A stretch of DNA of 64,000 bases. Source: Brevundimonas vesicularis (GTDB lineage: Bacteria; Pseudomonadota; Alphaproteobacteria; Caulobacterales; Caulobacteraceae). The notes under the pieces were generated by a model that was not told the DNA's origin, searched no databases, and saw nothing but the letters and a program-made list of their open reading frames with translations. The position numbers were made by a program, and so were the translations under genes. Position 1 is the stretch's first letter. Each line of letters opens with the position of its first letter. The stretch spans positions 124,001-188,000 of the forward strand of contig NZ_JACHLJ010000001.1 in assembly GCF_014204545.1 (NCBI RefSeq). Reading direction: 5' to 3'. Below are positions 7,749 to 16,619 of the stretch, piece after piece.

Positions 7749-7957
7749 TGGCCGCCGCCCGCATGTCCGTGGTCGAGATCTCGGTGACGGTCGAGATCGA
7801 CGGCCGCAACTTCACGACCCAGATCGCTGGGTCCTATGACGCCCTGCGATCGGTCGAGGCCGCGCGCGGCGTCGGCCGCCAGATCGGCGAGCAGCTGGGC
7901 GAATGCCTGGCCCTGCGGATCCAGCACGGCGGCCCCATTTCGCGAGCCGCCGCATGA
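7748..7957 (+). CDS. Small hypothetical phage protein (69 aa)
   Basis: ATG overlaps the preceding stop in TAATG and the stop overlaps the next ATG, so it is sandwiched in a coupled operon. It begins MAAARMSVVEISVTVEIDG and is predicted as two or three strands followed by a helix (GVGRQIGEQLGECLALRI). Family unknown. Confidence 0.45.
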   Translation: MAAARMSVVEISVTVEIDGRNFTTQIAGSYDALRSVEAARGVGRQIGEQLGECLALRIQHGGPISRAAA

Positions 7958-8256
7958 TCGCCCCCGACGCCCTCGATCTGCACGGCGTCGCTGTGCTGCT
8001 GGGCGTCTCCTACAGCCAGCTGCAGCGCACCTGGCGCACCATCGACGGCTTCCCGCCACCCTATCTGGGCGGCGGGAAGGGCGAGCGCCCCCGCTGGGCG
8101 CGCCAGGCCGTCATCGACTTCATGCATGGCCGCCGCTGGGCCGCGACCGAGGCCCCGCCCGTCGCCCTGTCGGCCGCCAAGGCCCCCGCGAACGACCCCG
8201 TGCGTCGGCCGGCCCCCGACACCGTCGCGGCCCTGCTCTTTGCAGCAGGGGGCTAG
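7954..8256 (+). CDS. AlpA/MerR-like HTH protein, possible excisionase
   Basis: A 100-residue protein with an N-terminal winged-helix-like segment: LDLHGVAVLLGVSYSQLQRT, then GFPPPYLGGGKGERPRWAR and VIDFMHGRRW, the pattern of AlpA/excisionase-type regulators that pick up the sequence 'FP.P....' after the recognition helix. It lies one gene from the integrase, which fits a recombination directionality factor. ATGA coupling to the upstream gene; the TAG stop shares a CTAG with the convergent membrane gene. Confidence 0.65.
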   Translation: MIAPDALDLHGVAVLLGVSYSQLQRTWRTIDGFPPPYLGGGKGERPRWARQAVIDFMHGRRWAATEAPPVALSAAKAPANDPVRRPAPDTVAALLFAAGG

Positions 8257-8936
8257 GTATGGATGACGACGCTCAACGGTGGCTGGCTAAGGTCGGCATG
8301 CCACTCGGTCGCTTGGCCGGGGTAAAGCTTGCCCGCCGACCCGACGGGAGCGCCTCGCCGAAGACGGTATTCGGCGGCCGTGACGCAGCGCTGCAAATCG
8401 CCAGGGATCGAATAGGTGATAATCGCAAAAATCCGCCACCCTTTGTCCGGCATAGGGGTGTTGGATCCAAGAACCATCGGTTGCTCGTCGAAGCCCTGAT
8501 TGCCAGGGAACAACGCCGAGGCGTCCGCGCGGAGGCTTTCACTCAGCTGAGCAGCATCGCTAAGGTTGGTCCGCTCGTCGATCACATGATGCACGCGGGT
8601 CAGGACACGCAAGGCAGGCGTCTTCCCAATATTTCGCCAGTTCCACCGAAAGGTGAACTCCAAGACGCCATCTTGGAGAAGCACCGTCATGCTGTCCAAG
8701 TGGTGTTCAATCCACGCCCGCTCACTGATCAGCGACATACGGGCTGCGACAGCAGCCGCGTCAGCCCCTTTTGCAGCCGCCTTCACCGCGTCTCGGTTGC
8801 TCCGCAGCTGCAGGTAGATAAAAATCAGGCCGATGGCATTTACAGCTATCGCCAGCCAAGCCGCCCAGGCACTTGCTTGGGCGTGTCCGGCCGCCGCCTG
8901 GGTCGCCCGGAGCGTATCGACTGCAATCTGATCCAT
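8253..8936 (-). CDS. Membrane-anchored hypothetical protein, possible phage moron
   Basis: A 227-residue protein with one hydrophobic segment near residues 24-44 (WAAWLAIAVNAIGLIFIYLQ), a short coiled-coil-like stretch and a predicted beta-rich C-terminal domain (about 75-220; FTFRWNWRNIGKTPALRV). The layout (single membrane helix, then an Ig-like 'RNIGKTPA' domain) is common in uncharacterised bacterial proteins. Base composition is less GC-rich than neighbours and it is antisense to the rightward operon. A lysogenic-conversion or defence role is only a guess. Confidence 0.6.
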   Translation of the reverse strand: MDQIAVDTLRATQAAAGHAQASAWAAWLAIAVNAIGLIFIYLQLRSNRDAVKAAAKGADAAAVAARMSLISERAWIEHHLDSMTVLLQDGVLEFTFRWNWRNIGKTPALRVLTRVHHVIDERTNLSDAAQLSESLRADASALFPGNQGFDEQPMVLGSNTPMPDKGWRIFAIITYSIPGDLQRCVTAAEYRLRRGAPVGSAGKLYPGQATEWHADLSQPPLSVVIHT

Positions 8937-8981
8937 TCAGCTCTTTCCGGCGCAACTGCTAATCGGTAACGAATTCTCGCC

Positions 8982-10328
8982 ATGACCCGCAAGCCCGCCG
9001 CCCCGTCCAACCTCCGAAACGGCCTGAAATGGCGTGACGGCCGACCGCGCTGGGAACCGTCGCCCGCCAACCGCGCCTGCGGCTTCGCCGGCATGGATCT
9101 GCGCGACCATGCCGGGGGCTGGATGGATCGCGGCGCGGCGACGACGGCCGCCGATGCGCGCACCCTGTGGGCGCGCCTGGTGCGCGAAGCCATGCGCGAC
9201 GACGGGGAGGGGTCAAAGGCCCGTTCCATGCTGGCCGCCGCCCTCGAACGCCTGCCGCCGGTCCCGGTCGAGGTCGAGGCCCGCCACCGCCGCGCCCTGG
9301 TCGCGGATCTGATCGAGCGCGCCCGCGCCGTCATCGAAAGCCGCGAGCCGGATCTGTTGCCCGAGGGGGCCGCGCCGCGCACCGGCGCCGCCATGGTCGA
9401 GGGTTTCTTCGCCGACGCCCAGGCGCTGAAACGCATCTCCACCGCCAGCCAGCGCGCCTATCGCGTCCACTCCCGCAAGTTCATTCAGCGGTTCGGGACG
9501 CGCCGTGTGGACACCATCACCCTGCCGCAGATGCGCGCCTGGTATCTGGATCTGCAGTCCGAGGTTTCCACCGCCACCGCCAACGCGGCCGTCGGCGCGG
9601 CCGGGGCCTTCTTCCGATGGGCCATGTGGCAGGATCCGCAATGGATCGTGGCCAGCCCGGCTGTCGGGGTCGGCCGCCAAAAATCGGCCGGTCGCCGCGT
9701 CTTCTGGACGGTCGAGGAAGAACGCGACTTCGTCGCCTGGTGCGACGCCAACGGCTTCGTCGATGTGGCCGACGCCGCCACCGCCTGCCTCTGGACCGGC
9801 TCGCGCCAGGTCGATGTCGCCAAGGCGGCCGTCCACGAGCTGGAAGGGCCCACCTGGCGCTATGTCCCGCAGAAGACCGAGCGCAAGGGTCAGGAGGCCC
9901 TGGCGGGCATTCTGGAGCCTTTGGCTGTGCGGGTCGCCCGTCGCCGGGCCGAGGCCGACGCCGCGCCGCTGCGTCACCTGAACGCCACGCCCTATCTGTG
10001 GGACTATCGGATGAACCGCCGGCACACATCCGACACCATCGGAACACGCTTCCGCGAGGCGCGCCGCGCCGCCGTCGCCGCCGGGGCCATGCCGCGATCT
10101 TTCCTGGACAAGACGCTGCAGGACACCCGCGACACTTGCGTCACCCGTTTGGCGGCCGCCGACGTGTCCCTGGACCGCATCGCGTCATGGGGCGGCTGGG
10201 CCGTCGATACGGCCAAGAACATCCTGCGCGAACATTATCTCAGCCTGATGGACGCCAGCGCCCTGGACAGCGCCTCCAAGCTGCACGCCTGGGCTAGATC
10301 CCAGGGCGTCGCCCTCACCGCCGCCTAG
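8982..10328 (+). CDS. int: Tyrosine recombinase / phage integrase
   Basis: A 448-residue integrase. A core-binding SAM-like domain spans about 135-225 and the catalytic domain about 235-430. Arg275 in GSRQVD is the first catalytic arginine, Q-D-T-R at 380-383 replaces the usual H-x-x-R with Gln at the His position and supplies the second arginine, and Tyr419 in HYLSL is the nucleophile. It is the last gene of the element, reading outward toward prs, which fits an attachment site just beyond it. The Gln substitution is seen in other phage integrases and need not abolish activity. Confidence 0.92.
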   Translation: MTRKPAAPSNLRNGLKWRDGRPRWEPSPANRACGFAGMDLRDHAGGWMDRGAATTAADARTLWARLVREAMRDDGEGSKARSMLAAALERLPPVPVEVEARHRRALVADLIERARAVIESREPDLLPEGAAPRTGAAMVEGFFADAQALKRISTASQRAYRVHSRKFIQRFGTRRVDTITLPQMRAWYLDLQSEVSTATANAAVGAAGAFFRWAMWQDPQWIVASPAVGVGRQKSAGRRVFWTVEEERDFVAWCDANGFVDVADAATACLWTGSRQVDVAKAAVHELEGPTWRYVPQKTERKGQEALAGILEPLAVRVARRRAEADAAPLRHLNATPYLWDYRMNRRHTSDTIGTRFREARRAAVAAGAMPRSFLDKTLQDTRDTCVTRLAAADVSLDRIASWGGWAVDTAKNILREHYLSLMDASALDSASKLHAWARSQGVALTAA

Positions 10329-10340
10329 AACATCCGTGAA

Positions 10341-10394
10341 CGCAAGTCGGACGTCCGACTTGCGTCAAAGTCGGAAACACGCCGAAAAGTCGGA
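10341..10394. repeat. 24-bp perfect palindrome plus AAGTCGGA repeats after the integrase
   Basis: 10341-10364 is a perfect 24-bp palindrome built on GCAAGTCGGAC and its complement. The unit AAGTCGGA recurs at 10367-10374 and 10387-10394. Position (between integrase stop and the element edge) and repetition fit integrase arm-type sites or a transcription terminator; no T-run follows, so binding sites are more likely. Confidence 0.6.
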
Positions 10395-10426
10395 CGCCAC
10401 CCAGGCGGCGCGGGCATCAGCGGCCC

Positions 10427-10464
10427 TTCGATTAACCGACCCCGCTATCCGAAGGTTAATCGAA
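10427..10464. repeat. 11-bp inverted repeat spanning the prs stop codon, candidate att region
   Basis: TTCGATTAACC at 10427-10437 and GGTTAATCGAA at 10454-10464 form a perfect 11-bp inverted repeat with a 16-base loop. The right arm contains the prs stop codon (10456-10458). It could be a weak prs terminator or part of the attachment site used by the adjacent integrase. Confidence 0.5.
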
Positions 10465-11391
10465 CAGTTTCGATACCGATTCTTCGTTCGCGATCCGTCG
10501 GATAGCCTCTCCGACCAGCGGGGCCACGGAAACCGCTCGAATTTTCGGGCAGTTCAAAACTTCGTGGGGTTGCTCGATGGAGTTGGTGATCACCAGCTCC
10601 TTCAGCGGGCCGTCGGTGATGCGCTGGACGGCGGGGCCGGACAGAACGCCGTGGCTGATGTAGGCCGAAACCTCGGTCGCGCCCTGGTCGATCAGGGCCT
10701 TGGCGGCGTTGACCAGGGTGCCGCCCGAATCGACGATGTCGTCGAACAGGATGCAGCGGCGGCCCTCAACGTCGCCGATGATGTTCATGACCTCGCTCTC
10801 GCCGGCCTTGGGCCGGCGCTTGTCGACGATGGCGAGATCGGCGTCCAGGCGGCTGGCCAGCGCGCGGGCGCGCACCACGCCGCCGACGTCGGGCGAGACG
10901 ATCATCAGGTCGTCACCGCGAGCGTAGTTTTCCTTGATGTCCTGCGCCAGTACGGGGGTCGCGACCAGGTTATCGGTCGGAATGTCGAAGAAGCCTTGGA
11001 TCTGACCGGCGTGCAGATCCATCGTCAGGACGCGGTCGGCGCCGGCGCGGGTGATCAGATTGGCCACCAGTTTGGCCGAGATCGGCGTGCGGCCGCCGGT
11101 CTTACGATCCTGACGCGCATAACCGAAATAGGGAATGACCGCCGTGATCCGTTTCGCCGATGCCCGCACCAGGGCGTCGGTGATGATCAGCAGCTCCATC
11201 AGGTTGTCGTTGGCCGGATAGGAGGTCGACTGCAGGATGAAGACGTCCTCGCCGCGGACGTTTTCCTCGATGATGGCGAAGACCTCGTTGTCGGCGAACC
11301 GCTTGACCTGGGCCTTGGTCAGGGGCGCATCCAGGTGGTCGGCGATCGCCTGGGACAGTGCGCGGTTGGAGTTGCCTGAGAGCAGCTTCAT
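10456..11391 (-). CDS. prs: Ribose-phosphate pyrophosphokinase
   Basis: A 311-residue enzyme that makes PRPP from ribose 5-phosphate and ATP for nucleotide, His, Trp and NAD synthesis in the cytosol. Seen features: N-terminal [12 protein letters not shown], the catalytic flexible-loop region [11 protein letters not shown] (about 92-102), the metal/PP loop and the PRPP-binding motif [14 protein letters not shown] (about 210-223). Length is normal. The C-terminus [14 protein letters not shown] is the usual family end, so insertion of the neighbouring element has not truncated it. Confidence 0.97.
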   Translation of the reverse strand: MKLLSGNSNRALSQAIADHLDAPLTKAQVKRFADNEVFAIIEENVRGEDVFILQSTSYPANDNLMELLIITDALVRASAKRITAVIPYFGYARQDRKTGGRTPISAKLVANLITRAGADRVLTMDLHAGQIQGFFDIPTDNLVATPVLAQDIKENYARGDDLMIVSPDVGGVVRARALASRLDADLAIVDKRRPKAGESEVMNIIGDVEGRRCILFDDIVDSGGTLVNAAKALIDQGATEVSAYISHGVLSGPAVQRITDGPLKELVITNSIEQPHEVLNCPKIRAVSVAPLVGEAIRRIANEESVSKLFD

Positions 11392-11581
11392 CGGCCGGTC
11401 ATCCTTTCGCCGTCATCCGCCCCCCATGAACGGCGGTCGGTTGGCGCGCTCTTTACCAGTGGAGCCGGGCAGGGCAAGTCGTATGCTGAGTTTTCCTCGG
11501 CATGGCGCGGCTCGGTTGCGGGTGCTAGAGGTCGCCGCGTTGGTTTCCGGGGAACGGCTTCAGAGCCGTCCTTCACACGTC

Positions 11582-12436
11582 ATGGGGTCGTCCTTGTCCG
11601 CTTCTAAGTTCCGTTCCGGCATAGTGCTGATGGCCGCGGCGCTCGCCGCAGTGACGATTTCAGGCTGCTCGGGCACCAAGCGTCCCAAGCTGGCCTATGA
11701 GGAACGTCCGGTCGAGGCGCTCTACAACACCGGCTATGATCGGCTGCAGCAGCGCCGCTGGTCCGACGCTGTGGACTATTTCCAGGAAGTCGAGCGCCAG
11801 CACCCCTATTCGGACTGGGCGCGTCGTTCGATCCTGATGCAGATCTACGCCTACTATCAGAACAACGCCTATGCCGACGCCATCGCGGCGGCCGACCGGT
11901 TCATCCAGCTGTTCCCCGGCAATCCGTCGGCGTCCTACGCCTTCTACATGAAGGCGGTCTGCAATTTCGAGCAGATCACCGACGTCGGTCGTGACCAGGG
12001 TTACGCCACCGCCGCCCTGGCCGGGCTGAAGGATGTCTCGCGCCGCTATCCGGGCACGCCTTATGCGTCCGACGCCGCCGTCAAGATCGACATGGTCAAT
12101 GACCAGCTGGCCGGCAAGGAAATGAACATCGGCCGCTACTATCAGCGCGCCAACCAGCCGCTGGCAGCCCTGAACCGTTACAAGGCCGTGATCGCCAACC
12201 CGGACTTCCAGCGCACCTCGCACACGCCCGAAGCCCTGTATCGCCTGGTCGAGGTCAATCTTCAGCTGGGTCTGAAGGAAGAGGCGACGCGTAACGGAGC
12301 CGTGCTGGGCTACAACTATCCGGGCAGCCCCTGGTATGCCGAGGCCTATGCGCTGCTGACCGAAAACGGCCAGACGCCGGACAAGGCGCCCGAGGGCAAG
12401 CGCGAGAGCTGGCTTCAGCGGATCATTCCGGGCTGA
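11582..12436 (+). CDS. bamD: Outer-membrane assembly lipoprotein BamD
   Basis: A 284-residue lipoprotein of the BAM complex that inserts beta-barrel proteins into the outer membrane. A signal peptide ends in a lipobox (TISGC, Cys about residue 29). Tetratricopeptide-like repeats cover about 45-265, with the BamD-typical AYEERPVEALYNTGYDRL start and YPGTPYASDA segment. The ATG at 11582 gives a proper lipoprotein signal; longer frames overlap the prs promoter region. Divergent from prs; the recN gene follows after 76 bases, a common arrangement in Alphaproteobacteria. Confidence 0.95.
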   Translation: MGSSLSASKFRSGIVLMAAALAAVTISGCSGTKRPKLAYEERPVEALYNTGYDRLQQRRWSDAVDYFQEVERQHPYSDWARRSILMQIYAYYQNNAYADAIAAADRFIQLFPGNPSASYAFYMKAVCNFEQITDVGRDQGYATAALAGLKDVSRRYPGTPYASDAAVKIDMVNDQLAGKEMNIGRYYQRANQPLAALNRYKAVIANPDFQRTSHTPEALYRLVEVNLQLGLKEEATRNGAVLGYNYPGSPWYAEAYALLTENGQTPDKAPEGKRESWLQRIIPG

Positions 12437-12512
12437 TCACGCGACGGCTTGTGCAATCCGGCGGGGATCGGGATTCTGTCGGTCATGATTCGTTCCGCCG
12501 GCGCCTGATGCG

Positions 12513-14210
12513 ATGCTGACCGCCCTTTCCATTCGTGACGTCGTCCTGGTGGACGTGCTCGATCTCGAGGTCGAGAATGGCCTGACCGTGCTGACCGGCG
12601 AAACCGGAGCCGGCAAGTCGATCATCCTGGACGCGCTTGGCCTGGCGCTTGGAGGGCGCGGCGACGCGGGTCTGGTGCGCAATGGCGCGAAACAGGCCGT
12701 GGCCACCGCCGTCTTCTCCGCCCCCGACGATCCCGATCTGCTGGCCCTGATCGCCGACAAGGGATTCGATGTGCAGCCGGGGGAGGATTTGATCCTTCGC
12801 CGCGTCTTGGGCGCCGACGGTCGCAGCCGCGCCTATGTCAACGATCAGCCGGCAGGCGTGACGGCCGTGCGCGAGATCGGAGCGGCTCTGGTCGAGGTGC
12901 ACGGCCAGCATGAGACGGTGGGCCTGCTGGATTGGCGAACGCACCGCGCGTCGCTGGACGCTTATGGCGGACTGCAGCCTCAGTTGTCGGCGGTCGCGTC
13001 GGCCTCCGCCAAGCTGAAGGCCGCCGAGGCGAAATCGGCCGAGCTGAAGGCGCAGGCGGCGGACGCCGTTGCGCGGCGCGAAGAGATCAGCCTGAACCTC
13101 TCTGAACTGGATGCGCTGGATCCGCGCGCCGATGAAGAGACGGAACTGGCAGGCGAACGCGCCCTGCTGGGCGCAGCCGAAAAGGCCATCGCCGATCTGG
13201 GCGACGCGCGCACCCAGCTTGGCGGCGACAAGCTGAGCCAGAAGCTGGGCGCGGCGCTAAGGGCCGTCGAACATGCGCGTCAGCGAGCCGGGCAGGCGGG
13301 CGCCGAGGGCGATCATCCGGTCATCGTCAAACTGTCGGCCGCCGTGGAGGCGATCGACCGCACCATGGTCGAGGCGGCGGAAGCCCTCGCCGCCGTGGAC
13401 GCCGCCGCCGACGCCTTCGATTATGAGCCCGGCCGTCTGGACAAGGCCGAAGAGCGTCTGTTCGCGCTGCGCGCCGCCGCCCGCAAGCTGCACACCACCG
13501 TCGACGCCCTGCCGGCCCTGCGCATTCGCCTGCGCGAGCAGCTTCGACTGATCGAGGATGGCGAGGAGGCGCTGACAAACGCCGGGCGCGAGGCGGCCGA
13601 GGCGGCGGAAGCCTATGATCTGGCGGCCACCTTCCTAACCTCAGCGCGGGAAGCCGCCGCCGAGCGTCTGACCGCCGCCGTCATGGGAGAACTGGGTCCG
13701 CTGAAGCTCGAGCGCGCGCGGTTCCGCGTGGCTCTGGAGCCGATCGAGGGCCGACGCGGGCCGGACGGCGTCGAGACGGTGCGCTTCCAGATCGCCACCA
13801 ACGCCGGAACCGACTTCGGCCCGCTGGACGCCATCGCTTCAGGCGGCGAACTGGCGCGTTTCGCCTTGGCGATGAAGGCCGCCCTGGCGAGCCGCGAGGA
13901 CATGCGCCAGCCCGTGATGATCTTCGACGAGGTCGATCAGGGCGTCGGCGGCGCAGTGGCGGAGGCCGTCGGCTCGCGCCTGAAACGCTTGTCGAACGGG
14001 GCCCAGGTCCTGGTCGTGACCCACAGTCCGCAAGTCGCCGCGCGCGGCCATGCCCACTGGAAGGTGATGAAGGCCGACCGCGACGGCCTGACCACCACCA
14101 CCGTCGTCGCCCTGGACGATCAACGTCGCCAGGAGGAGATCGCCCGCATGCTGTCCGGCGCCGAGATCACCGACGAAGCCCGCGCAGCCGCGCGGGCATT
14201 GATCGGCTGA
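12513..14210 (+). CDS. recN: DNA repair ATPase RecN
   Basis: A 565-residue SMC-like protein for double-strand-break repair. Walker A GETGAGKS lies at about 29-36; two long helical arms fill about 160-370; the ABC signature SGGELARFALAMK and Walker B MIFDEVDQGVGG lie in the C-terminal 130 residues; the D-loop/His motif is VTHSPQVAA. Length fits the family. It follows bamD, with which it may share a transcript. Confidence 0.97.
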   Translation: MLTALSIRDVVLVDVLDLEVENGLTVLTGETGAGKSIILDALGLALGGRGDAGLVRNGAKQAVATAVFSAPDDPDLLALIADKGFDVQPGEDLILRRVLGADGRSRAYVNDQPAGVTAVREIGAALVEVHGQHETVGLLDWRTHRASLDAYGGLQPQLSAVASASAKLKAAEAKSAELKAQAADAVARREEISLNLSELDALDPRADEETELAGERALLGAAEKAIADLGDARTQLGGDKLSQKLGAALRAVEHARQRAGQAGAEGDHPVIVKLSAAVEAIDRTMVEAAEALAAVDAAADAFDYEPGRLDKAEERLFALRAAARKLHTTVDALPALRIRLREQLRLIEDGEEALTNAGREAAEAAEAYDLAATFLTSAREAAAERLTAAVMGELGPLKLERARFRVALEPIEGRRGPDGVETVRFQIATNAGTDFGPLDAIASGGELARFALAMKAALASREDMRQPVMIFDEVDQGVGGAVAEAVGSRLKRLSNGAQVLVVTHSPQVAARGHAHWKVMKADRDGLTTTTVVALDDQRRQEEIARMLSGAEITDEARAAARALIG

Positions 14211-14218
14211 CTGAACTT

Positions 14219-15124
14219 TTAGGCGCCCAGGATCCAGCCTTCTTCCTGCTCGACCTGGGCGATCAGCTCGGGCGAGGCGTCCTTGGGCGGGGCGAAGGCC
14301 TTGGCCAGGTCGCCGGCCTCGTCCATGCGGGCGAGGGCCTCGGCGGTGGAGCGGACCTGGGCCTGGTCCTTGAACTCGCCGGGCTGAGGCTTGGTTTCGT
14401 GCATCGACGGCCAGACCTCGACCACCAGGGCCGACAAGGGTGCCACGTCCTCGGGCGTCAGCGCGCGCCAGCCGGTGCCGAAGGGCCAGACGGCGCCTGA
14501 CGGGCCGAGGCTTTCCAGCAGTCGCCGCACAGCTGGGATGCCGACCAGGGTCTGGCCGCCTACGGCGCCGGCGCCGTGCATCTGCCACACGCTCTTGGGC
14601 TGAAGCCGGCCCTTGCGAGCCGCGTTTTCGGTGGCGCGGAACTCGGGGATGTCGGCGCCCGAGCCTGCGGGCGGTTTGGTCGTGGTCAGCCAGCGCTGGG
14701 CCTGTTTGGCCGGCGCACCCCACAGTGGCCAGGCCTCGTCGGTCATCAACCGGTTCATCTTGGCCGCGACCTGATAGCGGTTGTTGGTGTTGTCGGCCTT
14801 GTCCACGATGTTGGAGGCGATGAACTTCCACATGGCTTGCCACGGGGTTCCGTCCAGCTTCACCCGCGCGGCCGTGCCGACGGGATAGCCGAAGTTGAAG
14901 TCCAGCCCGACCAGCACCCGGTCGCCGCGCTTTCTGTGGTCCGCCAGGATCGAGGCCAGCAGGGCTTCGCCCTCTGCGCGCGTCGCGACATTGTGCGTCT
15001 CGGTATAGAGGCGAAAACGCACGTCGCGTTTGGCCACGCCGATCCACAGCGAGGTGTCGCCGAGCTTCTTGGTTTCGGCGGCGGTCCAGTCAGCGACGAT
15101 ATAGGCGTCGAAAAGGCGGGCCAA
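14219..15124 (-). CDS. Conserved cytosolic protein, possible RNase H-like (DUF429-like) fold
   Basis: A 301-residue soluble protein. It begins with YIVADWTAAE and carries VLVGLDFNFGYPVGTAA at about 70-86, an alternation of strands and acidic residues reminiscent of DUF429/RNase H-fold proteins; similar proteins have been mislabelled as cobalamin-synthesis CbiG. Other conserved-looking stretches are NRYQVAAKMNRL and HGAGAVGGQTLVGIPAVRRL. Convergent with recN, eight bases apart. No catalytic assignment is possible by eye. Confidence 0.5.
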   Translation of the reverse strand: MARLFDAYIVADWTAAETKKLGDTSLWIGVAKRDVRFRLYTETHNVATRAEGEALLASILADHRKRGDRVLVGLDFNFGYPVGTAARVKLDGTPWQAMWKFIASNIVDKADNTNNRYQVAAKMNRLMTDEAWPLWGAPAKQAQRWLTTTKPPAGSGADIPEFRATENAARKGRLQPKSVWQMHGAGAVGGQTLVGIPAVRRLLESLGPSGAVWPFGTGWRALTPEDVAPLSALVVEVWPSMHETKPQPGEFKDQAQVRSTAEALARMDEAGDLAKAFAPPKDASPELIAQVEQEEGWILGA

Positions 15125-15211
15125 GGCGGCCTCCTGATAAAGGCGTGTCAGTTAGGAGTGAGCCGGGCTTCTAACGCCGCATCGCGGCGACTGAAAGGCC
15201 CATGCGGCGCC

Positions 15212-15727
15212 TCAGCCCTTCAGCAGGGCCTCCAGATGCGACAGCCAGCGGCGACCGAGACGAAGGGCCTCGCCCGGCGAGCCGGTCTGGACGGGCAGGG
15301 CGGCATCCCAAAGGGCCAGCTCGAACTCAGGGTGTCGGGCGTCGGCGAACATCAGCCGCAGCACCACCTGCTCGGCGTCGGGGGCCAGCACGTCCAGGGA
15401 CTTGCGCGCCTCGCCTCGGCGGATGCGGGCGACGACGTGGCCGTCGACGATGATCTCGCCCCCCTCCACCTCATCGAAGGCATAGACCAGGCCGTGGGCG
15501 CCGTTGGCCCACAGCACGACGACCTGTTCGACGTCGAAGTTCAGGGCGCAGGCGCGACCTTCGCCCGGCGAGAGGGCCTCGACCTCTGGCGCGGCGCCCA
15601 AGGTCTTGAGCATGGCGCGGTGCAGGCGGCGTGGCGGCTCCATCCACCACGACAGCGCGAGGGCCAAGGTCGTCAGCAGGGCCGCCGCGAGGGCGATCAG
15701 CAGCACCACCCGCAAGACGTCGGCCAT
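15212..15727 (-). CDS. Membrane-anchored hypothetical protein
   Basis: A 171-residue protein with one N-terminal membrane helix (VLRVVLLIALAAALLTTLALALSWW) and a soluble domain that looks beta-rich (ACALNFDVEQVVVLW, EIIVDGHVVARI). It lies four bases downstream of xth, so they are probably one operon. No family recognised. Confidence 0.65.
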   Translation of the reverse strand: MADVLRVVLLIALAAALLTTLALALSWWMEPPRRLHRAMLKTLGAAPEVEALSPGEGRACALNFDVEQVVVLWANGAHGLVYAFDEVEGGEIIVDGHVVARIRRGEARKSLDVLAPDAEQVVLRLMFADARHPEFELALWDAALPVQTGSPGEALRLGRRWLSHLEALLKG

Positions 15728-15732
15728 CGGCG

Positions 15733-16518
15733 TCAGGCCTCTAGATCAATGTCGACAACCACGGGAACGTGGTCGCTGGGTTTTTCCATGTCCCGCGCGT
15801 CGCGGTGGGTCTCGATCCCCCTGAACCGGTCGGCGGCCTGGGGCGACAGAAGCGCGAAGTCGATGCGGATGCCATGGTCCCGCTGCCAGGCGCCGGCCTG
15901 ATAGTCCCAGAAGGTGTAGGTGCCAGCCGGTTCGCCGCCGATCTCGTGCGCATCGGCCAGGCCCAGGTTCTTGAGCGCGCGGAAAGCCTGGCGGCTCTGG
16001 GGCTGGAACAGGGCGTCGTCGGTCCAGGCGGTCGGGTTCTTGGCGTCCTCCGCTTCGGGAATGACGTTGTAGTCGCCGCACAGGGCCAGCGGCTCCTCGA
16101 ACGCCAACAGGTCTTGGGCATGGCGGTTCAACCGATCGAACCAGGCCAGTTTGTAGTCGAACTTCTCGGTTCCGATCGGATTGCCGTTCGGCAGATAGAG
16201 GGCGCCGACGCGAATGGGCCGGGGCGCCTCGACCAGGGCCTCGATATAGCGCGCCTGCTCGTCAGTCTCGTCGCCGGGCAGGCCGCGTCGGATGTCGGAC
16301 AGCGGATATTTCGACAGCAGGGCGACGCCGTTGTAGCTCTTCTGCCCGTGGGTCTCGACATTGTAGCCCAGGCTCTCGAACGCCTCGCGCGGGAACTTCT
16401 CGTCCACGCATTTGATCTCCTGGAAACAGGCGACGTCGGGGGCGGCCTGCTCCAGCCACGCCAGCACGGTGGGCAGGCGGGCGTTGACGGAGTTTACGTT
16501 CCAGGTGGCGATGCGCAT
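15733..16518 (-). CDS. xth: Exodeoxyribonuclease III
   Basis: A 261-residue Mg-dependent AP endonuclease/3'-5' exonuclease for base-excision repair. EEP-fold motifs are complete: RIATWNVNSVNARL (start), CFQEIKCVD with catalytic Glu (about 34-42), ALCGDYNVIPEAEDAKNP with Asp/Asn (about 146-163), FWDYQ, and the terminal SDHVPVVVDI with the catalytic His. Normal length, start at the only sensible ATG. The downstream membrane gene is four bases away. Confidence 0.97.
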   Translation of the reverse strand: MRIATWNVNSVNARLPTVLAWLEQAAPDVACFQEIKCVDEKFPREAFESLGYNVETHGQKSYNGVALLSKYPLSDIRRGLPGDETDEQARYIEALVEAPRPIRVGALYLPNGNPIGTEKFDYKLAWFDRLNRHAQDLLAFEEPLALCGDYNVIPEAEDAKNPTAWTDDALFQPQSRQAFRALKNLGLADAHEIGGEPAGTYTFWDYQAGAWQRDHGIRIDFALLSPQAADRFRGIETHRDARDMEKPSDHVPVVVDIDLEA

Positions 16519-16569
16519 GACGGCGACGCTAGGCTGCGTCTCGGTTTTGGAAAAGAGGGCGCAAAAGAA

Positions 16570-16599
16570 AAGGGCCGCCGGATCGCTCCGACGGCCCTT
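16570..16599 (-). terminator. Rho-independent terminator of the three-repeat secreted protein
   Basis: A 13-bp stem with one mismatch (16570-16582 with 16587-16599, loop TCGC). On the minus strand it is followed by TTTCTTTTGC, giving the U-tract, and it lies 21 bases past the stop at 16620. Confidence 0.8.
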
Positions 16600-16619
16600 C
16601 GATCAGTCTTTTGGCTGGC

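Larger units (their letters stand above)
1..10464. mobile_element. Right part of an integrated temperate phage or phage-like island
   Basis: A Cro/CI-type switch lies between divergent operons. Leftward are phage-style early replication genes (Toprim primase, YdaS-type HTH, ParB-like, HNH); rightward are small unknown genes ending in a tyrosine integrase. Beyond the integrase begins the housekeeping gene prs, with palindromes and short repeats in between, so one element boundary is placed there by inference. The left boundary and any structural genes are outside the window. Two membrane genes look like later insertions. I cannot tell whether the element is intact. Confidence 0.8.

Noticed and set aside
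14440..15901. Plus-strand frames across the region of the 301-aa protein and xth
   Set aside because: Compositional shadows; the minus-strand genes have recognisable motifs and proper starts.
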